Assembly: GCA_030430075.1 (NCBI GenBank)
Contig: JAUIGN010000035.1
Location: 20,292 to 84,291 of the forward strand
Source: a bacterium
Lineage (GTDB): Bacteria; Planctomycetota; Planctomycetia; Pirellulales; Pirellulaceae
Direction of reading: 5' to 3'
Length of the DNA: 64,000 nt
Position 1 is the first letter of the stretch, and the number at the start of each line of letters is the position of its first letter. Made by a program: the position numbers and the translations under genes. The notes under the pieces are model-generated. The model was not told the DNA's origin. It did no database searches and was given only the letters and a program-made list of their open reading frames with translations. Positions 24,301-36,300 of this stretch are shown in pieces.

Positions 24301-27300
24301 GCCGATTCTTGATAGGCAAACCAGACCCCGTACGGCGTGGCGGGTTGATCGGGGCCTTCGCTGGCATACAGGATGAGGAAACTGTCGGGTGGAATGGGCG
24401 GCGCGAACGAGATGGTCGTCTCTTCAGCAAAGGCATCGGAACCTTCACTGGCCACGGCCGTCGACAACCCGGAACCGCTCCTCTCCACATCCGGTACGCT
24501 ACCGTAAAGGGTATTCTTGACGCGAATGGTCGATCCGGTGGTCTCAGCTCCGAACGGGTGCAGGAAGGCGACGGCAGCTTCCGCGTAAGCGATGTCGCTC
24601 GCTTCACGCGCATCGAACGCATCGTCGATGTCGGCGGCCGTAGTCTCGAGCGAGAATCCGTTGGCTTGCAAGAGGCTCCAGTCGTCGGCCAGCATCGAGT
24701 CGCTTTGGACCAAGTCGAGCTGAGCACGGACCGCCGCGAACTCGTCCTCAGGTACGACGGCGGCGACCAAGGCTGCGTCATCCGAGCTGACCGACAATTC
24801 CAGTTCGGCCAGCACGAAATCGGCGGCAGCAACATCGCGGTCTTCGAGCAGCCCTTGGTAGCGGGCGGCATCGAGCGATACGGCGAGGGCGACGGCCAGG
24901 TCTTCGTCACCCGAGTCGGGGTTCAACTGCTGGGACAGTTCGAGCAGCCGTTGATAGGCGCCGGCAACCTCTTCCTGGCTGCTTCCCAGGTCGATCCCGA
25001 AAGCGTTGGCCAGGGCAAAGTTCGCCTCTCGCTCGAATTCCTGGATGTTCCCCAGCGCGCTGCGGGCGTCGTGCAGGAATCCGGCAAACTGTTCAATCGG
25101 GTTGCCACCCTGCTGCGTGTTAGCGACTTCGACGCGCGCATTGGCGCCGCCCAGCAGATCGGTGGCGTCTCCGATCAAGGGCAACACGTCGGTATTTCCC
25201 AGCCCGGTGAAGCTGATCTCCCAGGGACCTCCGTCCGGTCCTTGGACGGTGACTTCGGCCAATCCCGGCAACGCGTTCAACCGCGAGGCCACCAGGTCGG
25301 CGGCCGCGTCGAAGGGGAGCGCCTCAGTCGTTTGCAGCGCTCTTCCACTGCCCGGGTCGAACTGCAAGGCAAAGGTGCCGCCGGTTGGGCTCCCACCGTC
25401 GGTGGCCAGGGTCACGCGCTGCGTTTCGACGTTGCCGCCGACGATCTCCAGGACGCTCTTGTTGACCAGTGGCAGCTTGGCACCACCCGCACCCTCTGTG
25501 CTCGCCAGGTCGTCGAGCATCCCGGACAGCCCGCTGAGGATCATATCGAGCGAGATGCCGCGGAAGTTCAGCACCTGGTCGAAACCGACAAGCTGAATGT
25601 TCTTGGCGAAACTCTGAAAGAAGCTGGCCAGGGAAGCGGCGTTCGGAATCAACCTCGGGTCGTTGCCCCGGTTGAATGCGGCGCTGACAAATGCGCGTTC
25701 GGTAGGCAGGCTTCCGTTGCTGCCGGCCGGGGCGACCGGCAAGTAGATATCGAAACTGCTTGACGGAGCCAACCGTGTCGGCCCGATCAACAACCCGTCG
25801 GTGTCCTTAGCCAGCAGTCCCACGCCAATCCGACCCTCCGCCCCCAGACGAAAGGAGACGTCGTACTCAATGCGACCGTCGTCGACGACCAGGCCCAGCG
25901 GCCCGAGGTTGATTTCCAGATCGAAGGGCCCGGAACTCTCCAGCGCCAAGCTGCCGTCAAGGCCGGGGTCGGCCACAAAGAAGTGGCCGCTTCGATCCAA
26001 ACCGAAGGTGAACGTCAGGGCCAGGTCCGATCGCAGCATGACCGGTCGGCTGGGCCGCGCGGTCGGTGGAACCGAGGCTCCGAAGGAACCGAGCAGGTTG
26101 CCGCTCAAGGCAACCTCGTTGTTGAATTCGGCCAGCTCGAGCCGCGCGATGAACTCGCGGCCATTCCCGGCTGGGGCAACCGAGATGTTGGGCAATTGCC
26201 CAATGTCGGATGTCGTCACCATGGTCCCGGGGCCGAACAACCCGGCCAGGTTGCCCTGAACCTCTGTCCTAATGAGAGTCGGCAGATCCAGCGCGTCCGT
26301 GCCCCAGATCTCTGCCAGCGAAAGGCGGGCAAAGGGCAGGTCGCCGATCCCGGCAGCCAGGTCGCTGATCTCCGTTTGCAGGTTGGCGGACCAGGCGGCG
26401 AACGTGTCCAATCCTTGAATCAGCGCCTCCTCGTTGGTTTGCGGTGTGGCTCCGCTCAGATAGCCGATGACACCGGTGACCGGGATCGGCTGCGATGGAT
26501 CCCAGGCGGGAATTGTCTTGCGCACCCCGGCCTCAAGCGATTCGTACATCAGTTGCGACGCGTCGCCCGCACCGAGGTCATGCAGGCCGAGCAGATGACC
26601 CAACTCGTGCAGTGTCACCGTGAGCAGATCGTAGCGGCCGTCGGCCGGGCTACCGGCAGTCGCCCGTTGCCCCGTTCCACCGCCGGTCCGTGGGAACTCG
26701 GACGAGTCGTGCGGCGTGGCGTCGACGAACCAACCCAGCCCGGCGGCGGTGGGATCCAGAAAGATCGTCCCGTTCTCATAAGCTTTCCCCAGCACCTGGC
26801 CCGGCAGGTCCACGATCCGAACATCCAATTGCTCGGGAGTCAACGGACTGGCCTGGCCCAGGGGTGAGCTCTGCCACTGGGCGAGTGCGGCGCGGACCAC
26901 GCCCACCAGTTCCTCGGCCGTCAACGCGGCAGTCGGCGTTACGCTCGCCGGCTGCGCGGCTTGCAGTGCGTTGGGGGCCTGCGTGAAGAGCTCTTCGTAC
27001 CCCGTAAAGAACATCGCATCACCTTGCTCACTGGCGTCCCCAGCCTCCGTGATGCGGTCTTGCAAGATCTCGCCAAAGCCGCCGTACACCGTGACCGTAT
27101 GCATCTGCCCGTCGGCGTCGGTCGTGCTGAAGCGGGTCACGTTAGGGCCCAGCGACGTCAGGGTGACTTCGGTGGAGACTTCGGAAAAGTCGAGCGTGTC
27201 GGCTTCGCCGTTGGGATAGACGACGTCATTTCCCCACCCGTCAAGGAACACGAACGTGTCCTCGTTGCCGCTGCCGATCAGGATGTCGTCGTGCCCGGTG

Positions 27301-30300
27301 CCGGCCGCGATCTCGATCGACTGCAGCGTCGAAAAGGCATCGACGCCTGGAATCGTATCGACCGGGACGCCAACCGCGACGTGCACATCGGCAGAGGCCC
27401 GGTTGCCCTGTTCGTCCAAAATCGTGTAACGAAATGACTCGATTCCTGCATACGCTTCCGCCGGCGTGTAGGTGAATGTCCAGGGATCGTCAGGACTTTC
27501 CTGCGATGGCGTCACCGTCCCTCCGGCGGCGAGCACGATTGGTTGATCGAGGGTCAGCGGGTGGCCGTCGATGGAGACGATCTCCACGCGGTCGCCGTCC
27601 GGGTCGTGGTCATTGAGCAACAACGTTAATTCAACGGAGATGCTGCCCGTCCCGCCTGCCTCGCGCTCTTGTGCTTGAACGATATCCACGGTGGCGTGAG
27701 GTGCCTGGCCGGCCCCGTCGACCAACGTCTGCGTGTGAATGTCGGGATCGCTGGCGACCAGTTCGGGCCGGTTTGCCGGGCCGGACGGGAACGTCAGGAC
27801 CCATGTCTGCGTGTAGCCGGCGACTGGCGGGTCAACCTTGACCACATCCACGTCGGCGATCGTGGCCAGTGATTCGAGGGCTGCTTCCAGGTCGGCGGCC
27901 GAAACGTCAAACGGAAGTTCCTCGGCGGCCGCCCCGTTCAAAATAACGTCGAAGCTGCCGCTGACCTTGTCGTGGGAAAGAGTCTGCACGCTTGATTGCC
28001 CGGCAACGCCGTCGATCAGCGTGCGAACGGTGACCGAGCCCGCAGCGATCTCCAACGGGTCAACATCCGGATCGGGGCCCGTGACATCGACAAAGGTCAC
28101 CAACCAAGGCGCGTCATCGGTGCCTTGCCCGCGTACGCTGACCTCGTTGATCTCTCCTAACGCTTCCAGCGCCGCCTTGAGCTGGCTGACGGTAAGATCC
28201 GGCCCGAGCCAGGTGGTTGTGTCGGCGCCGAAGCGAAGCCGGAAGTCGCCGCTGGCAACGATCTCTTGCACTTCCTGGACCGGATTGATCCCTTCGACGA
28301 TGTCGACCACGAACTGGTCCGAAGCCTCCAGCGAAGCGGTGGCAACTTTGGGAACGACCGAAGTGCCCGGTACGGGAAAGTGCACATCCCAGTAGCCGCC
28401 GGTCAGCGTCGTTGTGCCTTCGGGTGCCAGGTCGGACCCGGTACCGAGCAAGGTTGCCGTCACAAAAGGAAACGCTTCGCGGTTCAGGGCGTTGACGACC
28501 TGTTGGACGGTCGCTGTCGCTGCCAATTGGACTTCGATGCCGTGACTGAGGAATGCGATCTGCGTGGCGGAGCCGCTGCCGCGAACAAATTCGACACTCA
28601 GGCCGTTGCCGGCGAAACCTTCGGGCCGCGCCGTGATCCGGATCATGCCGTCGGCCGCCAGGCCCGTCGCGTGGCCGCCCCGAACGTGGACCTCCCCAAC
28701 GCTGACCAGGTCGCGCAGGGCCAGGGCAATGTCGTCCGCCGCCGCCTCCGGCGAGAGAGGTGAGGTCGTCTCGCCCCCCAGCGACAGGCGGAAGTCGCCG
28801 GCAATGGTGTCCGCCTGCAAACGCTGAACCTCCGTGGGAATCCCCAGGTACGAGTCATCAGCCGTGACGTCCTCCAGTCCAAATGCCGGCGGCGTGGGAA
28901 ACGTGATGACCCAAGGGTCTTCAAAGCTTCCCGCCCCGCTGACGACGACGTCTGAGTGGCCTGCCGCGGCCATCGCCTGGCGAACTGCTTCTGCCGCCGC
29001 GTGGTACGGGATAAACGGCGTACTCCCGGTCTCTCCCAGGTCGAGTTGAAAGCCGCCGCTGGGCGCGTTGTTCCAGACCCGCAACTGACCGAGGGCCGCG
29101 TCGGCGGTCAAGCTTGTCATGTGCTGGGAGAGGCCCGTGCTGGAGAGCGACCAAGGCGCTGGGCCGAAGTGAGCCAGTCCCGCATGGTCGTACGTCACGT
29201 ACCAGTCGCCGCCGGATTGGATCAGCGTGACGTCGGCGCCGGCCAACGTTTGCCCCGACTGAGCCGCAACCGCGGCGGTGACGAGCCGGCTGGAGTCGGC
29301 GTCCGCGTTGATGGCGTCTGCCACGTCTTGGACCGTACTGGTAACTTCCCCGCTCGGCCCGGAAGCCAGTTCCATGCGGATCGTGGTGCCGGTAACTTCG
29401 ACCGTCAGCGGCCCGTTGCTGGCCGGGTTGGGAACGATCTCCAAGGTGACCGATTCTTCAACAGCCGCCGTCAAGAACAGTCGATCGGCCAGCATGGCGC
29501 CATCGGCGACAACCAGGTTCCTGAGTGACGGAACGGCCCCCGCCAGCGCGTTCTGCAAGTCGTTCGCCGTGACATCAAAAGGAAGCGATTCCGTGGCCGC
29601 CGGCGAGAACCCAAAGCCGGTTGGCCGGGAGAGTCCGAAGCCGTCGAGGATCTGCACGGGGGTTCCGTCAGCCGCCGTGACCAGCAGCGTTTCGCCCCTG
29701 ACCGTCGCCGTCAGCGGTTGCCCTGCCAGCCCATGGATGGCATCTCGCGTTCGTTCTGCCAGCTCGCTGACGCTAGTGACGCCCGCCGCATTGACGCGGA
29801 TGAACTCGGGGTCGAGCCCGAGTGGAGCCGATGGGTCGTTCCGGTCGGCGTCGCCGGAAAGGTCATACCACACCAGGTAGCTGGACGAAGGCGAATTGCC
29901 GATGACGAAGGCGGCGTCTTGCCGCACCAGCGGCTCCGCTTCCGTGACGGCGTCGCTGGTCAGATCGACGACGGTGTGGTCGTTGAGACGGACGACGAAT
30001 GAACCGCGAGGACTGCCGATCCGCAGACGGTACACGGCCGCGGCCGACGGGGCCGGATCATCAGCCGGCTCCAGGGTTACGGCGGCCGGGTCATTCAGCG
30101 ACGCCGGATCGACGTCGAGCGTCAGCAGCGGCACACTGGGTGGACCGGTCAGTTCGATCCGATACTGGGCCGCCCCGGCGACGTCCGCCAGCCGAGTGAC
30201 GATTGCCTCGTCAACGAATCCTGTCGCCGCCAGCGCGTCGCGAATGGCGGCCGGGTCGTCACCTTGGTTGAGCGTGACCGGTTCGAGCCCGTTGACCTTG

Positions 30301-33300
30301 AGCAGGTAGGAAGCGACGCCGTCGGTCACGGTCAGGCGGGTCGTCAGGCGGGCTCGTGCGGGGCGGTTCACGCTCAGGTTGCCGTACTCGATGTTCGCCG
30401 CCAGGTCGCCCGTAAAGGAATAGCCGGGACGGGCCGCCGACCGTTCTCCCACCACCACCTGGGCCGAAGCCGAGCTGATCGCGTTGGCCGCGTCGTCCTC
30501 CAGGAAGATGACCTTCCAAGGCTCTTCCGGGCGGCCAAGCCCGATGACCTCAATGTCACCCGTGTTGCCCAGTCCAAGCAGGGCCTGCTTGATGGCGTCC
30601 GCACTGTCGCGAAACGGATCGGCAAAGATCGCCGCGGCATCCAACTCCGCCGTGGTCTCACCGCCGTACGACAGCGTAAACGTCGCCGCCAGATCTTCGA
30701 GGTGGATTTCTTGAGCCGAACCTTCGCCCAGCACGACCGTCACCGGGAGGTCGTAGCCATCGTAGCTGACGGTGTCATCGCCCAGGCGCCCATCCACGGT
30801 GTCGCCGAAGCGAAGGATCTGACCGTCATGAATGATGTAGTTCACGCTGGAAGAGGCCAGGTCGAAGATGTTGTCGTCGTTGTTTCCGGTCAGCAAGTCG
30901 TGGTACTGGGTCCCCTGAACTTTGAGCCCCCCGGTGATTGCGAAGTTGCCGTCGGTCAGCTCTCCGAAGGCTTCGTTCACAAAGGGGAGATTACCGAAGC
31001 GGTTGCCTTCCACGGCGGTGGCCGATCCGAACTGCCAATTCAACGGCACCAGGTCGGAGAAGAACGTGTCCACAAAGCGGCCGGCGCCCTCGTAGACGTT
31101 GTACTCGGTTGCCCCCAGATCGACGGCGACCCCGGTCTGATCCGGATCGCGGACATAGGCGTTCGCCGACTGGAATCGCGAGTAATCGAGGACCGTCTGG
31201 TCGCCGCTGATCGTACCTTTCAGGCCGGCCCCGTTGATGAAGTGAAAGGTGTTGACGCCGCCGCCGCCGATGATGTTCTCGATATCCGTGGCAAAGAAGA
31301 TGTTGCCGTTGAAGTTGGCGTCCGGGAAGATCTTTTGGAGTGTGGTGACGCCTTTCTCAGAGATGAATTCCGGTTGCTGCTCCGCTTCCTTGTTGAACAG
31401 GCCGTCGGTCACGAGCACAAACTGAATGCCCAGGGCGAGCGCGGCCGGGGAGGCGCCGATGCCTGCGGAGACCGCCAGGTCGTCGAACAGCGATTGGAAG
31501 TCGGCCAGGTTCGCCTCGTTGACTTCCATGATGATGAAGTCCAGGTCTTGATTGACTTCGGAGAAGTCCAGCGTGTCGTAGAATTCCGGCACGAAGTCGA
31601 ATGCCTCCGGGTCCTCCGCTTCAGGATCGAAGGGAATGTCGGGCAGCTCGAGCGCCGCGCCGACACCCCAGATGGTTGCCGCCACGCGATAGGTGTCCGA
31701 ACCCGTGCCGCCGCCCAGCAGGTGGATCCCCGGGGCCAGCGTGGGGAGCGCTTCGTCGATCGGCAGGGACGCGATCAGCGTCTCGACGACCGGGCCTCCC
31801 AGGGCTCCGAAGGGAGCCACGATGTCCAGCGGTGAGAAACCTTCAATGGTCAACACATTCGACCCCAGGTCGATCCCCTGCTGCAAGAATGATTTGCCCG
31901 ATGTGATCTGTTGCTGCTGGCTGTAGGTGTCTTTCAGGCCGGGAATGCGGCTGGCGACCGCATTCAGCGCGTTCTGGCCGAAGTTCGAGCCGTAGACGGC
32001 GTTCAGCCCGGCGGAGACCGTGACGTTGTTGATGTTGCGGAGGTTGCCCGGCACGATTCCGGAGGCATGGATGGGCGTGAACGGATTCGCCCCCAGGTTG
32101 ACGTCGATGCTGGCGGCACCCGGCAGGAACTTGCCTTTGACAATGTTGGTGACGGCCTTGATCCCATCCAGGAGTGGGTCAAAGCCATATTCGAGTGTGT
32201 TGTCGATCAGCAGCGACGGTGCCTCCAGGCCCAGCAACGACTGGATGTTTTCCGGGTTCAGGAACACTTCGGAAAGATCGCGGCGGCCGCTGCCGGCGTA
32301 CAGCCGTCCCTGGTAGGCCTGCTTCTGACTTCCCTGGCCGGCGGGCAGAGCGAAGGAGTTCTCGTCACGTCCGCCGAAGACCGTGGTGTTCTCGTCGACG
32401 TGCGTGAAAGTGATCGAGCCGTAAGGAAACTCGGTCAGCAGCGGGAGCAGGTCGTCCTCCAGCAGTTGCAGAAACCCTTCCGAGTCGCTGTTGTCGATCT
32501 CCGAACCGAAGGCCTCCAGCCAGGCAGAGATGCTGGGGAAGTTGAAGCCTTCCGGCAGGGCCGCCTCACGCTCGACGACCAGCGACATCTGGCCCGGATC
32601 CCCTTCTTCGAAGGAGAAGCTGAGTCCTGTCGTGACGTTGCGAAAGTCGATGACCTGGCTTTTTCCCGCGGCGACCAGCTTGCTGGTGTCGATCGTCAGC
32701 GAGACGTTTGACCAGCGGCTGAGAAAGCCGGTCAGGAAGTCAGGTTCGAGGTCGCGCGGCAAGAGGTGCTTGAGCCCGGCGTCGTTGCCAAAGACAAACG
32801 TCTGGTCGACCGCCGGCGTCTCGATCAGGCGAATATGGCTCAGGCTGCTGAACTGCTGGGTAAACGTACCACCCGCGCCGGTCTTGCCTTTCTCGTCGGC
32901 CAGCGTGCCGACGGTGATCGTGTTGCTTACGTTGCCGGGTACGATCCTCAGCGAAGCCGGTTTGATATTCCGCGTGAACTGGGGATCGCCGGTCTCCGGT
33001 TCGTAGACCGGCGCATCGTTCTTCGTCAACAACGTCCGCTCGACCCGGTAGGCGTCGGTACCTCGCACGCCGATCGGAATCGGCAAGGCTTCGATCGTCA
33101 GCGCGTTGCCCTGCACGTTCACAGAAATGTAGCGTGACCCGAGGTTGAGGTTTGCCGCGCCTGTGGGGCCGAACCCCCACACGTCGCGAAGCGTACTGTG
33201 CGGGACCAACGAATACGGGCTCGCCATGGCCGCGTCGTACTCGTTATCAAAGCCGTAATTCCGCTTGAACTCGTTGTCGATCAAGCGCTGCAGCAGGTAA

Positions 33301-36300
33301 CCCAGTTCCCGGACGTTCCTGGGCCCCTTCGGGTCGGGAGTCCCCGAACCGGAGGGCGGCTCGGCGGGATCCAGCCATTCCCGTTCGACGTGCAGGTGAA
33401 GTTCCTTTTGGCCGTCGCCCAGGTCGGCCAGCAACAGAAGGGCGACGTCGGTTTCCGGCGCTTCCGAGTTGTAGTCCGGCTCGACCAACACGTTGTTGTT
33501 GAGGAAGGACGGGTTGAAGAGCTCTCGCGATTTTCCTTGTGGGAAGACGTCGAAGGCGGCTTCGACCTTCGCCTTCAGGCTGCTTTGCTGGGCGGGGGTC
33601 AACATGGTGGGATCCGGATCAGCGTCCGCTAGGGCGACCTGTTTGCCCGTGGCCGACTGGCCGGCTGCGAATCCCAGCATGGCGATTCGTGAACGGCCGC
33701 TGGAAGCGACCAATCCCGTGTAGCGGCTGGGGCTCACCTCCAGGGGAACGGCATAGGTGGTCGGCACCAGCCGTGCGACGTTCTTGAGCGGGCCTCGCGG
33801 TGCGGTCGGTTGTTTTTGAAACGTGACCTTGAACGTCTGGGTGCCGGCGGGTGCGCCCGCTTCCGCGGCAAGTGCCGTGGTGACACCGACATTCCCCTTC
33901 AGACCGGGCAGCCCTTCCAGCGCCAACTTGATGCGGTTCTGCAGATTGTCCGGGACCCCCGGCTTCAATTCAGGTAGGCCAGTGGGCACGAAGAACGGAA
34001 GCTGCTCGGTGGTATCGCCGCGGTAGGTCAACGTGAAGGAGGCGCTGGGTGCCGGCATTCCCGCGGGCAGAACGGCGGCGTGTGGGACCGTCACGTATTG
34101 GACCGCATGGTAATCGTTGGCCTGATTGGCCGGCATGTGATTGACCATCATGTTGGCCGCGTCCTGATGCTGGGACACGACGGTAACCGCCTGACCCTGG
34201 GCCGTGATCAGACGCCCGTCGCTGAAGACGTGAGTGAGTTGCGGTGCGGGTGCCGTCGCCGTCGCCGTCGCGATGATCGACTCGGACAAGTCGAGCGTAT
34301 TGAAGAGGAAAAAGTTGGGTTGTTTGCTGAGCTTTGCGTAGAGCGGGCCCAGTAGCGGGTCGCCTTCGGTCGTCTCCTGCAGCGTCGCTGGCGCCGATTC
34401 GGCAAAGTCGAAACCGCTTTCGATGATTTGATCGTGGCCCCACCCCGGTTTGAAGACATAACGATCGACATCCGCACCTCCGTCCAGCCGGTCGTTGCCC
34501 CCGCCGCCGTCGATCAAGTCGCGTCCCGAGTTTCCCTTGACGTAGTCATTGCCCAGACCGGCCCGGATCGCATCGTGTCCGCTGCCGCCGAAAATCTGGT
34601 CGTCCCCGCCCCCGGCCTCGATGCGATCCTCGCCGGATCCTCCGTAGACGCGATCCGGCCCGCCGAACGGCTGTCCGCCGACGACACGGATCGTCGTCGA
34701 AGGGCCGGGCATTTGGCCGGCGGTCGTCCAGGCATCGACGCTGGCTTGTGCGATCGTTAACGTCGTGAACGTATTCGATTCGATGGTGCCGGTCAGTGTC
34801 TGCGTCATGCCACCGACCGTGATCGGGATCCGCACCGTTTTGCCGGCCAGCTCCAGCTTGGGCGTGCCCAACGCGGGTGGTGCGGGAGGGACCGCGAGCG
34901 GCCCGGCGAACGGCTGCGAAGAATCGAGGAAGGGGTGGATTGTCTGACCGCGCCCATCCTGCCGCGACTTGATGGTCAGTTGACGCAGCCCGGCGTTCCA
35001 TCCTTGAAATTCGAGATCCGCCAGGTCGACCGAACCGTCCGCGAGAATCCGATCGTTGCCGGAACCACCGAACAACCAGTCTTCAATTCCCGCATCGATC
35101 GTGACCTTCCTGCCGAACTCGGCCGGTACCTTGTACAGCGCACCCGGCGCGAAAACCATTTCGGCCGTTTCACCCTGGCCTCCCAGCAACGTGTCGTTGC
35201 CGGCGCCGCTGGAGATGACGTCAATCCCCGTGTTGCCCCAAATCGTGGCCCCTCCGTCCGCCTGCTTGACCAGCGGCGATTCGAAGTTCGGATTGACCGG
35301 AGCCGGCTCCGGCATGAACAGGTAGTCCGAACTGCGACTACCCGCCAACTCGTCAGGCTTGGGAAGGGCTGCCGGCAGGTAGCTCTTGAACGAGGCGCCG
35401 ACGGCAACGCTGTTGGCCGGAACCGTCACCCGGGAAGCGTGCAGACTGGTGTTGGCAATGCCGAACAGGAAGAACTTTCCGTTGCGGCGATAACCCTCGG
35501 CGTTTGCCAGGTTGGCCGTGTTGAGCGTAACGACCCAGGGGTCGACTTTGGTGCCGCTGCCCATGACCGGATTGATGGCGGTCGCGAAGCCCGGAATCGA
35601 TTCCAGGGCCTGCTTCAGTTGCGTGGTCACCGGAGTGGCCGGTGCGCCGATCCGTGGCGGGTCCAGCGAAACCGTTCGCGTGCCTTGCTTCGAACCGTAC
35701 GATACGCCGAACTTTCCCCCATCGGCGTCCGTCCAGAATTTCTGCACGCTGCCGTCCGCGTTGCCGCTTTCTACGAACAGGCTGGTGGGTAGCCGCAGCG
35801 GATTCCGGACCCCCGGTACCAGCTTGAGTGAAGTCACGATCGTACTGAATGACGCGCCGGACGGTTCAAATTCGATCTCCCAGGGGTAAGCGGAAGTCCC
35901 CTTGCCGCGAACGGCGGCGGTCAGTTTTGCCGTTCGCAACGCCGTGTCCAATCGCGTCGCCAGGGTGCGCGCCGGGACGTTGACGGACAGCTCGGTCGTG
36001 TCGACGGTCATCCCGTTCGACAGCGTCAGTTGCAGCTTAAAGGTTCCCGGCGTGGTGCTGGGCCGGCGGGTCGGGTTCCCGATGTTGAATAGCGACCGAG
36101 AAGGGGCGCCGGTGCCGGATGTGGTCCAGACATGCCATTCGCCGCCGTAGCCGGCCTCCGCCTTGGCATCATTCAGGCGACGCGGGTGCAGGTTCGAGAC
36201 GGTGTTCTTCCGCGTCGGAGTAGGAGTCGGCGTCGACTTGAGCTTGAGGTCGGCGTCCAGTACGAAACCCAGTTCGGCCGTTGGGAAGGTGAACGTGAAC

